In this document: positions 25,890 through 35,675 of the stretch, one piece after another | Numbering within the stretch: position 1 is the first letter of the stretch | Layout: each line of letters opens with the position of its first letter | NCBI GenBank assembly: GCA_965247665.1 | Contig: CBDFHH010000005.1 | Span: forward strand, 930,001-994,000 | Length of the DNA stretch: 64,000 bases | Direction of reading: 5' to 3' | DNA from: CAUZWH01 sp965247665 | Lineage (GTDB): Bacteria; Pseudomonadota; Alphaproteobacteria; SHVV01 | Position numbers and translations under genes: made by a program | The notes under the pieces: model-generated | Seen by the model: the letters and a program-made list of their open reading frames with translations, nothing else | The model's database searches: none | Told to the model about the DNA's origin: nothing

Positions 25890-26875
25890 CGGTACCGTTG
25901 CTCAGAGTGGATGGCCTGACCAAGGACTTCGTCGTCGGAAGCAACGCGTTTGGGCGTGGCGCAAGGACCCTGAGGGCGGTAGACAGGGTTTCTTTGGAGG
26001 TGCGCGCCGGTGAGACCCTGGGCATCGTCGGCGAAAGCGGCTGCGGGAAGACCACGCTAGGTCGTCTGATCCTTAAGCTTCTGACGCCCACCGAGGGTCG
26101 GATCCACTTTGATGGTACGGATATTACCGATCTCGCCGAAGCGGAAATGCGGCCGCTTCGGCGGCAGCTTCAGGTGGTGTTTCAGGATCCGTACTCGTCG
26201 CTCAATCCGCGCCTTCGCGTCCGCGAGATCATCGGCGAGCCGCTGCGCAACTTCGGTTATGGCGGCGACCGGCTAAGCGAACGTGTCGCGGAGGTGATGC
26301 GCATTGTTGGTCTGTCGCCGGATTGGATGATGCGGTACCCACACGCGTTCAGTGGCGGGCAGCGTCAACGCATCGGCATCGCCCGGGCACTGGCCGTGGA
26401 ACCACGGCTGATCGTCTGCGATGAGGCGGTATCGGCGCTCGATGTGTCGATTCAAGCGCAGGTGCTCAATCTGTTGCGGGAGATCCAGTCGGACATGGAT
26501 CTGGCGCTGATCTTTATTTCCCACAATCTGGGAGTCGTTCGACATATCTCGGACCGCATCGCAGTGATGTATCTCGGACAGGTGGTTGAACTCGCGGATG
26601 AAGCGGACTTGTTCGCGCATCCTCAACACCCCTACACATCCGCGCTGATATCCGCGGTTCCCGAGCCGGACCCCCGGCTCAAACGGGCGCATGTCCCGTT
26701 GTTCGGAGAGATCCCCAGCGCGGTTGATCCCCCGAGCGGCTGCTATTTTCATACCCGCTGCGCCATTGCCCGAGACCGATGTCGGCGCGACGCGCCCGAG
26801 ATGCGCGACATCGAACCCGGCCAGCTGGCTCGTTGTCACTATCCGGGCGAGGGCTCTTCACCGGGAAGACATTGA
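25886..26875 (+). CDS. ABC transporter ATP-binding protein, DppF/OppF type
   Basis: The product has 329 aa from the ATG at 25886, which overlaps the previous stop (ATGA); the longer frame upstream is out of phase with DppD and is not used. Walker A GESGCGKT, signature FSGGQRQR, Walker B LIVCDEAVSALD, and the Q-loop VFQDPYSSLNPRL are all intact. The C-terminal motif PPSGCYFHTRCAIA is the usual one. It forms the heterodimeric motor with the preceding ATPase. Its TGA overlaps the next gene's ATG. Confidence 0.95.
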   Translation: MTVPLLRVDGLTKDFVVGSNAFGRGARTLRAVDRVSLEVRAGETLGIVGESGCGKTTLGRLILKLLTPTEGRIHFDGTDITDLAEAEMRPLRRQLQVVFQDPYSSLNPRLRVREIIGEPLRNFGYGGDRLSERVAEVMRIVGLSPDWMMRYPHAFSGGQRQRIGIARALAVEPRLIVCDEAVSALDVSIQAQVLNLLREIQSDMDLALIFISHNLGVVRHISDRIAVMYLGQVVELADEADLFAHPQHPYTSALISAVPEPDPRLKRAHVPLFGEIPSAVDPPSGCYFHTRCAIARDRCRRDAPEMRDIEPGQLARCHYPGEGSSPGRH

Positions 26876-27966
26876 TGTATACGGAACGCACGAACTACTA
26901 CGCCAAAGCAGGCCGCCTGGATGACGTTCTGCGAATCCGGCGGCGGGCGTCCCGGATACGGGTCGATCTCGGCCTCCAGGCCGGAACCATTCGTCGCAAG
27001 GTCGAGTCGGGCAAGGACGGCCCGGATGTACAATGGGAATGCCACTTTCTTACCGCCGAGGAGCATCAGTCCGATCTCGACGCGCGCGCTGCGAGTTCCG
27101 AGTTCGACGCCATACGGGCCGAGATGCTGTTGGTCACGGACCGGTTCGAACGTCACGTTCTGGAGACTGATTCGCCTGCCGAATCGGGTCCGTGGACCGG
27201 TGACGTGTCGCTTGACGGCGTTCCGATCGCGCCCGAGGAGATTGCATTCGAAAGCGCCGGCTTGACGCTCAAAGGCTATCTCTTCGTACCCCCCGGACAA
27301 GGCCCGTTCCCGTGCATGGTCGCCAATCACGGCAGCACCATCCATCAGGGCACCTCGGACATTTGCCGGCCTGAGTTGGCGGCGACGTTCATGAGCTGGG
27401 GCATCGCCTCCTTTCATCCCCACCGCCGGGGCTATGGCAATTCTCCGGGCCCGGCTTGGCGCGACGAGGTGCCGGGGGAGTTCGGAAGCGACGAATACGA
27501 TCGACAGCTCGTCAGACGGCTGGACAGGGAAAGTGACGACGTCGTCGCCGCGCTCAACCATATTTCCGGTCTGGCGCGAATCGATGCCGATCACGTCGGG
27601 GTCATGGGCTGTTCATTCGGCGGTATCAACACCTTGCTCGCGGCGTCGAAGTCGGAACGGTTTCGGTGTGCGGTCGAGTTTGCCGGCGGTGCGATGAACT
27701 GGGAGCACACGCGCCGGCTCCGCGATCTCATGCAGGACGCCGCGCTCAAGCTGAGCCAGCCGATTTTCTTCATCCAAGCGTCCAATGACTACAGTATCGG
27801 ACCTACCCGTGACCTGGCTGCGGCGCTGGCCGGGACCGACAAGATCGTGGAGAGTCGCATCTATCCGGCATTCGGACTGACCAAGGATGAAGGCCATCTG
27901 TTCGAGCGCAACGGGACGATGATCTGGGGCAGCGACGTGCGGCGTTTGCTCGAAAAATGGCTATAG
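26875..27966 (+). CDS. Two-domain protein: ferredoxin-fold (NIPSNAP/Dabb-like) domain + dienelactone-hydrolase-type alpha/beta hydrolase
   Basis: The product has 363 aa from the ATG at 26875 (TGATG overlap with the ATPase gene). Residues 1-100 (TNYYAKAGRLDDVLRIRRRA..., QWECHFLTAEEHQSDLDARA) have the secondary-structure pattern of a dimeric alpha-beta barrel of the NIPSNAP/EthD kind. Residues 130-363 are an alpha/beta hydrolase: GYLFVPPGQGPFP, the nucleophile elbow GCSFGG, an acid in QASNDYS, and the His in DEGHLFE. It would hydrolyse an ester, lactone or similar bond of the imported substrate. The fusion is unusual. Confidence 0.8.
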   Translation: MYTERTNYYAKAGRLDDVLRIRRRASRIRVDLGLQAGTIRRKVESGKDGPDVQWECHFLTAEEHQSDLDARAASSEFDAIRAEMLLVTDRFERHVLETDSPAESGPWTGDVSLDGVPIAPEEIAFESAGLTLKGYLFVPPGQGPFPCMVANHGSTIHQGTSDICRPELAATFMSWGIASFHPHRRGYGNSPGPAWRDEVPGEFGSDEYDRQLVRRLDRESDDVVAALNHISGLARIDADHVGVMGCSFGGINTLLAASKSERFRCAVEFAGGAMNWEHTRRLRDLMQDAALKLSQPIFFIQASNDYSIGPTRDLAAALAGTDKIVESRIYPAFGLTKDEGHLFERNGTMIWGSDVRRLLEKWL

Positions 27967-29489
27967 ACGGCCCGGACGAGATCTACGACGACGTCGTTGT
28001 CGGCTGCGGCTTCGCCGGCGGAGTCGCTGCGCTTGAAGCCCATGACGCCGGTGCGCGCGTTCTGGTCGTAGAAAAAATGTCGTCGCCCGGTGGAATCTCC
28101 ATCTGTTCGGCCGGCGGCCTACGCGTTGCACGGGACGCCGAGAAAGCGCTTTCCTATCTGCAAGCCACCAACGCCGAAACGACGCCAGACCGGGTTCTAC
28201 GCGCTCTCGCGGAAGGGATGACGCAGCTTCCGGACTATATCCACCGGCTGAGCGATGGTACGGGCGCCGTGATCGCAGAGCGGCCGGCGACCGGCAACTA
28301 CCCGTTTCCCGGTCATGAGACCTTTGGGTTCGTCTATGTCGACGAGATCCCGGGCTTCGATCCGGAGACCGCCTATCCCCATGTGCGAGGTTCGCCGGCC
28401 GGCGCCAAGCTATTCAGGATCATCGAACACAATCTGGATAAGCGGAACATCGAGCTTCGCCTCGACGTGAGCGCCCAGCGCTTGACGACGGACGGTTTGG
28501 GTGGCGTCACCGGTGTCGTGACCACGGGTCTCAACGGTGGCTCGAGAATCGCTGCTCGCAAGGCGGTCATTCTCGCCTGCGGCGGCTTCGAAGGGGCGCC
28601 GGACATGCAGCGGCAATACTGGCAGGCCAAACCGGTCCTCAACGCTGCATTCCGCGGCAATACAGGCGACGGAATTAGAATGGCACAGGCCGTCGGCGCC
28701 GATCTGTGGCACATGTGGCACTTTCACGGCTCATACGGCTTCCGCCATTCGGATCCGGCCTATCCCTTCGGGATCCGGACCAAGCGACTGCCCGATTGGC
28801 TGCCCGGCGAAGGTCCCCCCGAGGACGTCTGCATGACGTGGATCCTGTTGGACCGGCAGGGCCGTCGCTTCATGAACGAGTATGAGCCCTATCTTCAGGA
28901 CACGGGCGCGCGACCTCTGGAGCGCTATCGGCCCGAGCTTCAAGACTATGCCGCGCTGCCGGCCTGGCTCGTCACCGACGATGACGGGCGCGGATTGTAC
29001 AGTCTCGGTCGGCCGACCTACAACGAACCGGGCATGGGTTTCGACTGGAGCGCGGACAATCGGCGCGAGATCGAGCTGGGCATTCTTCGACAGGCCGAGT
29101 CGATCCAGGATATGGCCGAACAAACGACGTTGCCGCTATCCGAACTGCGCGCCACCATCGACAGATGGAACCGCGCTTGCGATGTCGGCGTCGACGCCGA
29201 ATTTGGCCGCCCGCCCACCAGCATGCATCCACTTCGGCGACCGCCCTTTGTTTACGCGCAAGTCTGGCCGCTGGTGTCGAACACCCAGGGGGGGCCGGTG
29301 CATGACGAGTGCCAGCGAATTGTCGACGTGTTCGGCAAACCCGTACCGCGCCTGTACGCTGCCGGCGAAATGGGCAGCGTCTTCGGTCACCTCTATCTGT
29401 CCGGCGGCAATCTTGCCGAGTGCTTCGTCGGCGGGTGGATTGCCGGGCGCGCGGCCGCCGAAGAGACGCCGACGCATGGAGAGACATGA
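27957..29489 (+). CDS. FAD-dependent fumarate reductase/3-ketosteroid dehydrogenase-type flavoprotein
   Basis: The product has 510 aa. The N-terminal dinucleotide motif is VVGCGFAGGVAALEAHDAG, followed by VEKMSSPGGISICSAGGLR, the FAD_binding_2 hallmark. The C-terminal GGNLAECFVGGWIAGRAAAE closes the FAD site, and GSVFGHLYLSGGN is typical. Such soluble flavoproteins oxidise or reduce C=C bonds next to a carbonyl. The start overlaps the end of the hydrolase gene by 10 bp. Operon context suggests alpha,beta-dehydrogenation or double-bond reduction of the imported compound or its product. Confidence 0.88.
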   Translation: MAIDGPDEIYDDVVVGCGFAGGVAALEAHDAGARVLVVEKMSSPGGISICSAGGLRVARDAEKALSYLQATNAETTPDRVLRALAEGMTQLPDYIHRLSDGTGAVIAERPATGNYPFPGHETFGFVYVDEIPGFDPETAYPHVRGSPAGAKLFRIIEHNLDKRNIELRLDVSAQRLTTDGLGGVTGVVTTGLNGGSRIAARKAVILACGGFEGAPDMQRQYWQAKPVLNAAFRGNTGDGIRMAQAVGADLWHMWHFHGSYGFRHSDPAYPFGIRTKRLPDWLPGEGPPEDVCMTWILLDRQGRRFMNEYEPYLQDTGARPLERYRPELQDYAALPAWLVTDDDGRGLYSLGRPTYNEPGMGFDWSADNRREIELGILRQAESIQDMAEQTTLPLSELRATIDRWNRACDVGVDAEFGRPPTSMHPLRRPPFVYAQVWPLVSNTQGGPVHDECQRIVDVFGKPVPRLYAAGEMGSVFGHLYLSGGNLAECFVGGWIAGRAAAEETPTHGET

Positions 29490-31072
29490 CGGACAACATC
29501 GCCAACAATTTGGGCTATTGGTGCCGCGGGGCCGTTGAAGAGGAGCCGGAACGGGTCGCGATCATCGACCTCTGCCGCGAGACCCCGCGTGAGGTCACAT
29601 ATCACGAGCTCGAGCAGCGCCTGAACCGCTTCGCCAACCTCGTTTCGAATCTGGAGCTGCGACCGGGGGATCGTATCGCCATGGCGATCGGCAACCGGTT
29701 TGAGTTCGTCGAGGTGATGTACGGGGCGATGCGTGCCGGTGTCGTTCCGGTGCCGCTCAATACGAAACTTGGCGCCGATACTCTGGACTACACGATTCGA
29801 GATGCCGGTTGCATCGCGGCATTCGTCGATCCGGATTGCAATCGCTCGATCGTCGATGTGGTGGAAGCGGGCGGTATTGGCCTGAGATATGCCTTCGATC
29901 CGGCGCCGGCGGGCTGGTCAGACTATGAAGCATCGCTCAACGCGCAACCGGCTCGATACGCGCCGCCGACCCTCGACGACGATCATCCGTCGTTCCAACC
30001 CTACACGTCCGGATCGACGGGACGGCCGAAAGGCGTGGTCCTGACCCATTCGGGACAATTGTGGTGGATCCGCACGGTTCAGAAGTACTGGCCGAGCACG
30101 CGGGAGGATCGCGCCCTGGCGGCCGTGCCGCTTTATCACAAGAACGCGATGGCGGGCGCCATCAAACCCATGCTGTATTGCGGCGGTTCGGTCGTGCTTC
30201 TGCCAGGCTTCGAAGCGCGCCGTTTCCTGCGCACACTGGCGGCCTATCGCTGCACCGTGGCCGGTGCCGTTCCCGCGGTGTTTACGCGACTTCTGCAGGA
30301 AAAGGACCTGATCGAGAGTCTTGACTTCTCGGCCCTGCAGGCGCTGAAGCTCGGTTCGGCGCCGGTGCAGGAGGAGTTGATGCACGCGGTTCAGCGCGCG
30401 TTCGGCGTCGCCGTTGCCGAGAGTTATGGTTTGACCGAGGGCGGGCCGGTTATGATCGGTCCCCCGTTGGACGGCCGCGAGGTGCCGTTCGGCAGTTGCG
30501 GCGTGGCGTGGCCGGAAGGAGAAATCAAGCTGATTGCCGCAGACGGCAGCGAACATCCGAGCGACGGGGAGCTCTGGGTGCGCAATCCGGGCGTGACGCC
30601 CGGCTACCATAAGCTCCCGGAGGTCAACGCCGAGCGCCTCGAGGACGGATGGCTGGCCACGGGAGACCTGTTCCACCTCGACGCGGACGGCTTCTACTAT
30701 TTTCGTGGCCGCACCGACGACATGTTCAACAGCGGTGGCGAGAACATCTATCCGAAGGAAGTCGAAAACCTGTTGATCACGCACCCGGATATTTGTGACG
30801 CATCGGTGGTGCCGATGCCGCATTCGGTGAAGGGTCACGTTCCCGTGGCGATGGTGACGCTGCTCGCCAATGCCCAGGCCGGCGAAACCGAGCTGAAGCG
30901 GCACTGTCTCGAGAACGGACCGGCTTACGCGCATCCGCGGCGGGTTCTTGTCGTCGACGACATGCCTCTGAATGGCGCCGGCAAGGTCGATCGCAATCTC
31001 GTGCAGGCACAGGTGGAAGCGCTGCTTGAAACGAATGCCGCCGAAAGCGGTCCGGAGAGTGAATGGCGGTAG
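29486..31072 (+). CDS. Acyl-CoA synthetase / AMP-dependent ligase
   Basis: The product has 528 aa from the ATG at 29486 (ATGA overlap). Core motifs of the adenylate-forming superfamily: YTSGSTGRPKGVVLTH (P-loop, near 173), YGLTEGGPVM (A5), GDLFHLDADGFYYFRGRTDD (A7/A8) and the catalytic Lys in LNGAGKVDRN near the C-terminus. It activates a carboxylic acid to an acyl-CoA in the cytoplasm; the chain type cannot be read. In the operon it would act on the acid freed by the hydrolase or amidohydrolase. Confidence 0.92.
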   Translation: MTDNIANNLGYWCRGAVEEEPERVAIIDLCRETPREVTYHELEQRLNRFANLVSNLELRPGDRIAMAIGNRFEFVEVMYGAMRAGVVPVPLNTKLGADTLDYTIRDAGCIAAFVDPDCNRSIVDVVEAGGIGLRYAFDPAPAGWSDYEASLNAQPARYAPPTLDDDHPSFQPYTSGSTGRPKGVVLTHSGQLWWIRTVQKYWPSTREDRALAAVPLYHKNAMAGAIKPMLYCGGSVVLLPGFEARRFLRTLAAYRCTVAGAVPAVFTRLLQEKDLIESLDFSALQALKLGSAPVQEELMHAVQRAFGVAVAESYGLTEGGPVMIGPPLDGREVPFGSCGVAWPEGEIKLIAADGSEHPSDGELWVRNPGVTPGYHKLPEVNAERLEDGWLATGDLFHLDADGFYYFRGRTDDMFNSGGENIYPKEVENLLITHPDICDASVVPMPHSVKGHVPVAMVTLLANAQAGETELKRHCLENGPAYAHPRRVLVVDDMPLNGAGKVDRNLVQAQVEALLETNAAESGPESEWR

Positions 31073-31872
31073 AAGCGCGCAGCGCCGGCTCCACGAACCA
31101 AACCGTCGGAGCCTTCCTGGAAGACTTGCCTTGGCCGGATGTGGCACGCTTGTTTAGCGACGATCCGGTGGTGATTCTCCCGATCGGGGCGTGCTCAAAG
31201 GAGCACGGGGCCCATCTGCCGCTCAAGACGGACTTCGTCATCGCAGGCGCCCTCGCGCAAGCTCTCGTCAATCGACTTCCGGTGCTGGCAGCGCCGGTGG
31301 TGGGGTTCGGTTACTATCCCGCATTCCGGCACTATCCCGGAAGCCAACATCTTGCACCCGACACATACGCCGCACTCGTTACCCAGCTGCTGGAAGGCTA
31401 TATCGATCAGGGCGCAAAGCGCCTCGCCATTGTCAACACCGGGATTTCGACCGAAGCGCCGCTTCAGGTTGCGGTCGGAGAACTGTATGCGCGCCGGGAG
31501 GTCCGAGTTGCGGTCGCCGACATCCGCAGGTTCGCCCGCACGGGCGACGTCGGGCTGGAGCAAAAGCTCGGGGGGCACGGCGACGAGTTCGAGACCGCCG
31601 TCATGCTTGCGATCGATCCCGATAGCGTGCAGCTCGAGCGCGCGTCCCCTGACTACGGGCATCAGTTCGATGTTCCGGATACCGTCTTTTTTCGACCTAC
31701 TATCTTCGACCCCGACCGTGCCAGCGGGATCGACTACAGCCGCACCGGCGTCCGCGGCGATCCGACGTTGGCGACGGCCGAGAAAGGCCACATCGCGTTT
31801 GCGGCGATGGTGGACGCATTGGCGCAGGGACTCACCGCCCTGTTTCCTGATCTCGCGAGCGAGAACGGGTGA
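31063..31872 (+). CDS. Creatininase-family amidohydrolase
   Basis: The product has 269 aa, overlapping the ligase gene by 10 bp. Metal-binding segments: SKEHGAHLPLKTD (E47, H48, H51, D57) and GGHGDEFETA with a His and Glu. The usual NGHGGN loop is NTGIST and the usual EQHG is KEHG, so it belongs to a non-creatininase subgroup. The family hydrolyses cyclic or linear amides with two metal ions; members include creatininase and MftE. As the last operon gene it suggests the imported substrate contains an amide or lactam. The substrate is unknown. Confidence 0.85.
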   Translation: MAVEARSAGSTNQTVGAFLEDLPWPDVARLFSDDPVVILPIGACSKEHGAHLPLKTDFVIAGALAQALVNRLPVLAAPVVGFGYYPAFRHYPGSQHLAPDTYAALVTQLLEGYIDQGAKRLAIVNTGISTEAPLQVAVGELYARREVRVAVADIRRFARTGDVGLEQKLGGHGDEFETAVMLAIDPDSVQLERASPDYGHQFDVPDTVFFRPTIFDPDRASGIDYSRTGVRGDPTLATAEKGHIAFAAMVDALAQGLTALFPDLASENG

Positions 31873-31890
31873 CCAATCCGCGGTGGGGCA

Positions 31891-31975
31891 ACAGCTCCTA
31901 GCCGTAAACAGCTCCTAGCCGTAAACAGCTCCTAGCCGTAAACAGCTCCTAGCCGTAAACAGCTCCTAGCCGTAA
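31891..31975. repeat. Five perfect tandem copies of a 17-bp repeat
   Basis: The unit ACAGCTCCTAGCCGTAA is repeated five times without change from 31891 to 31975. Each unit carries one CTAG, giving five CTAG tetranucleotides in 85 bp. The last unit contains the TAG stop codon of the minus-strand remnant beside it, so the array looks like repeated duplication of a stop-codon region. Seventeen is not a multiple of three, and no start signals flank the array, so it is not coding. Confidence 0.95.
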
Positions 31976-32175
31976 AGAGGCGTTCCACGATCGGTCTCGA
32001 GCGCATCCGTCTCCGCCCTGAGTTCGTCGGTGAGGAAGCGCTCGGTGAAAGGAATGGTGTCGGCAAAAGGTTTGTGGATGACGTGGCCCGAGCAGTTGGC
32101 GCGGATCCCGAGCTCATCGTAGGCGCGGAACACCGCATCGCGCGCCTGCAGAAGCAGGGCGACAGCCCTGCGCTG
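31966..32175 (-). pseudogene. Remnant of an unidentified gene (possibly amidohydrolase)
   Basis: Directly after the mmsA stop, and by chance in the same frame, about 69 codons stay open and look coding: LQARDAVFRAYDELGIRANC, GHVIHKPFADTIPFTERFLT, DELRAETDALETDRGTPLYG, then TAG inside the 17-bp repeat. There is no start codon. The composition recalls the internal part of chlorohydrolase/cytosine-deaminase-type amidohydrolases, from memory only. It is best read as an internal or C-terminal fragment left by a deletion whose edge is at the mmsA stop. Confidence 0.5.
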
Positions 32176-33678
<1,503 letters not shown>

Positions 33679-33750
33679 TATCTCCCTCCCGGTCGACTCG
33701 CCACCCTATGAAGGCCATACCTGCCGCACAACCCCTGGGTCGTCGCGCAT

Positions 33751-33783
33751 AAGAAAAGCCGCCCGACACGACGGCCCGGCGGC
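33751..33783 (-). terminator. Rho-independent terminator, originally for sdhCDAB
   Basis: On the minus strand GCCGCC (33783-33778) pairs with GGCGGC (33763-33758) and is followed by TTTTCTT, a GC stem with U-tract. It lies 3' of sdhB, but IS630 copy 2 now separates the two by 1043 bp, since the element inserted exactly in the sdhB stop codon. Confidence 0.7.
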
Positions 33784-33812
33784 CTGTACGCGTGTCTTTA
33801 AGTCCTAGACTA

Positions 33813-34855
33813 GAGCGGTTCAAGCTTGGGCGAAATCGTAGGTTTGTGGTTCGGTGTTTTCACAAGATGTTGTGTATATCGACTGTGGGAGCACGCTATG
33901 GGCCATGCTCATTCCTTGGATTTGCGTCGTCGGATGTTGGCTTCGGTGGCGGGTGGCGCATCGTGTCGGGCGACGGCGGAGCGTTTTGATGTTAGTGCGT
34001 CGAGCGTGATCAAGCTGGTGCAGCGTTGGCGGCGGAGCGGGGATTACGGCCCGGCCAAGCCGGGCGGCGGTCGCAAGCGCAAGCTTGGTGGTCATGAGGA
34101 CTGGCTGCATGCGGTGATGCAGGAGCAGCCGGACATCACGCTGGCGGAGCTGCGAGGCCGGCTGGCTGCCGAGAAGGCGGTCACGATCTCGTTGCAGGCG
34201 ATCAATGAGACGCTCAGGGCGCTGGGCTACAGCTTTAAAAAAACTTCGCGGGCGGGCGAACAGGACCGTCCCGACATTGCCGTTAAGCGCCGCCACTGGC
34301 GCCGCTGGCAGCACTGGCTAAGACCGGAGCGGCTGGTGTTCGTGGATGAGACCGGAGCCAAGACCAACATGGCCCGGCTGCGCGGGCGCTGTCCCCGCGG
34401 CCAACGCCTGAACGCCACCCTGCCCTGGGGCCACTGGAAAACCACCACGTTCGTCGCCGGGCTGCGCCTGGATGGCTTGCACGCTCCCATGGTGCTCGAC
34501 GGCGCCATGGACGGTGACGCCTTCAGAGCCTACCTCGAACAGATCCTGGCGCCTTGCCTGCGGCCCGGTGATGTCGTCGTCATGGACAACCTGTCGGCCC
34601 ACAAGGTCGCGGGCGTGCGTCAGGCCATCAAGGCGCGCGGCGCGTTCCTGCTCTATCTGCCAGCCTACTCACCCGACCTCAACCCCATCGAACAGGCCTT
34701 TGCCAAGCTCAAGGCGCTGCTCCGAAAGGCCGCCGCTCGATCCAAAGAGGCGCTCTGGCAAGCCATCGCCGAAGCAATCAACCAGTTCGACCCAACCGAA
34801 TGCCGAAACTTCTTCCTCAACGCCGGATATGGGTCCAAATCAACTTGAAGTGCTC
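33813..34855 (+). mobile_element. IS630-family insertion sequence, copy 2
   Basis: The element is 1043 bp between TA duplications at 33811-33812 and 34856-34857, same orientation as copy 1 and differing at one base I can see (34248). The target was CTAG, made by the TAG stop codon of sdhB on the opposite strand. The last IS base (C at 34855) rebuilds the complement of TAG, so SdhB is unchanged. The transposase gene now faces sdh transcription head-on. A further CTAG lies 4 bp left of the insertion (33805-33808). Confidence 0.95.
33898..34848 (+). CDS. IS630-family DDE transposase (copy 2)
   Basis: The product has 316 aa and is identical to the transposase of copy 1, including the triad D150, D230 and E265, the N-terminal helix-turn-helix and the A7 run in the FKK codons. 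The single nucleotide difference is silent (TCG for TCT at Ser117). An intact, near-identical pair implies recent transposition. Transcription from the sdh promoter runs antisense through this gene. Confidence 0.95.
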   Translation: MGHAHSLDLRRRMLASVAGGASCRATAERFDVSASSVIKLVQRWRRSGDYGPAKPGGGRKRKLGGHEDWLHAVMQEQPDITLAELRGRLAAEKAVTISLQAINETLRALGYSFKKTSRAGEQDRPDIAVKRRHWRRWQHWLRPERLVFVDETGAKTNMARLRGRCPRGQRLNATLPWGHWKTTTFVAGLRLDGLHAPMVLDGAMDGDAFRAYLEQILAPCLRPGDVVVMDNLSAHKVAGVRQAIKARGAFLLYLPAYSPDLNPIEQAFAKLKALLRKAAARSKEALWQAIAEAINQFDPTECRNFFLNAGYGSKST

Positions 34856-35634
34856 TAGACCTGCCGTTCGAGCATCATCTTCTTAGTTTCGGCGATCGCC
34901 TTGGCGGGGTTGAGGTTCTTGGGGCAGGTGTTGGTGCAGTTCATGATGGTGTGGCAGCGGAACAGCCGGAACGGATCTTCGAGATTGTCGAGCCGCTCGC
35001 CGGTGGCGTCGTCGCGGCTGTCGACCAGCCAGCGATAGGCCTGCAACAGGACCGCCGGTCCGAGATAACGGTCGCCGTTCCACCAATAACTCGGGCAGCC
35101 GGTTGAGCAGCACGCGCACAGGACGCACTCCCACAGCCCGTCGAGCTCCTCGCGTTCTTCGCGCGACTGCTTGCGCTCGGTGTCGGGGGCGGGTTCCGTG
35201 CTCTGCAGCCACGGCCGGATCGACGCGTATTGGGCGTAGAAGGTGGTGAGGTCGGGCACCAGGTCCTTGATCACCGGCAGATGCGGCAACGGGTAGACCT
35301 TGACGTCGCCTTTCACGTCCTCGGTCGCCTTGGTGCAGGCCAGCGTGTTGGTGCCGTCGATGTTCATGGCGCACGAGCCGCACACGCCCTCGCGGCACGA
35401 ACGCCGGAAGGTGAGGGTCGGGTCCATCTCGTTCTTGATCTTGATTAGGGCGTCGAGAACCATCGGCCCGCAATTGCCGGCATCGACCTCGTAGGTATCG
35501 ATACGCGGGTTGTGACCGTCGTCCGGATTCCAGCGATAGACTTTGAAATTCTTGATCTGGCTCGCCCCGTCCGCAGCTTGGTGGGTCGCCCCCTTCCTGA
35601 TTTTCGAATTCGCCGGCAGTGAAAATTCAGCCAT
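34855..35634 (-). CDS. sdhB: Succinate dehydrogenase iron-sulfur subunit
   Basis: The product has 259 aa. The [2Fe-2S] ligands lie in CREGVCGSC with the later C of TLAC; the [4Fe-4S]/[3Fe-4S] ligands lie in CVLCACCSTGC and CHTIMNCTNTCPKNLNP. It links the SdhA flavin to quinone at the inner membrane (complex II, TCA cycle). It is the last gene of sdhCDAB. The stop codon is shared with the IS630 copy 2 boundary and was preserved by the insertion. Confidence 0.97.
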   Translation of the reverse strand: MAEFSLPANSKIRKGATHQAADGASQIKNFKVYRWNPDDGHNPRIDTYEVDAGNCGPMVLDALIKIKNEMDPTLTFRRSCREGVCGSCAMNIDGTNTLACTKATEDVKGDVKVYPLPHLPVIKDLVPDLTTFYAQYASIRPWLQSTEPAPDTERKQSREEREELDGLWECVLCACCSTGCPSYWWNGDRYLGPAVLLQAYRWLVDSRDDATGERLDNLEDPFRLFRCHTIMNCTNTCPKNLNPAKAIAETKKMMLERQV

Positions 35635-35675
35635 CTATTCCATCCTCGGTGCGAACCGGAAAACAGCTCGCGCCT

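Noticed and set aside
31891..31975. CRISPR array
   Set aside because: The 17-bp units are directly adjacent with no spacers, and no cas genes are near.
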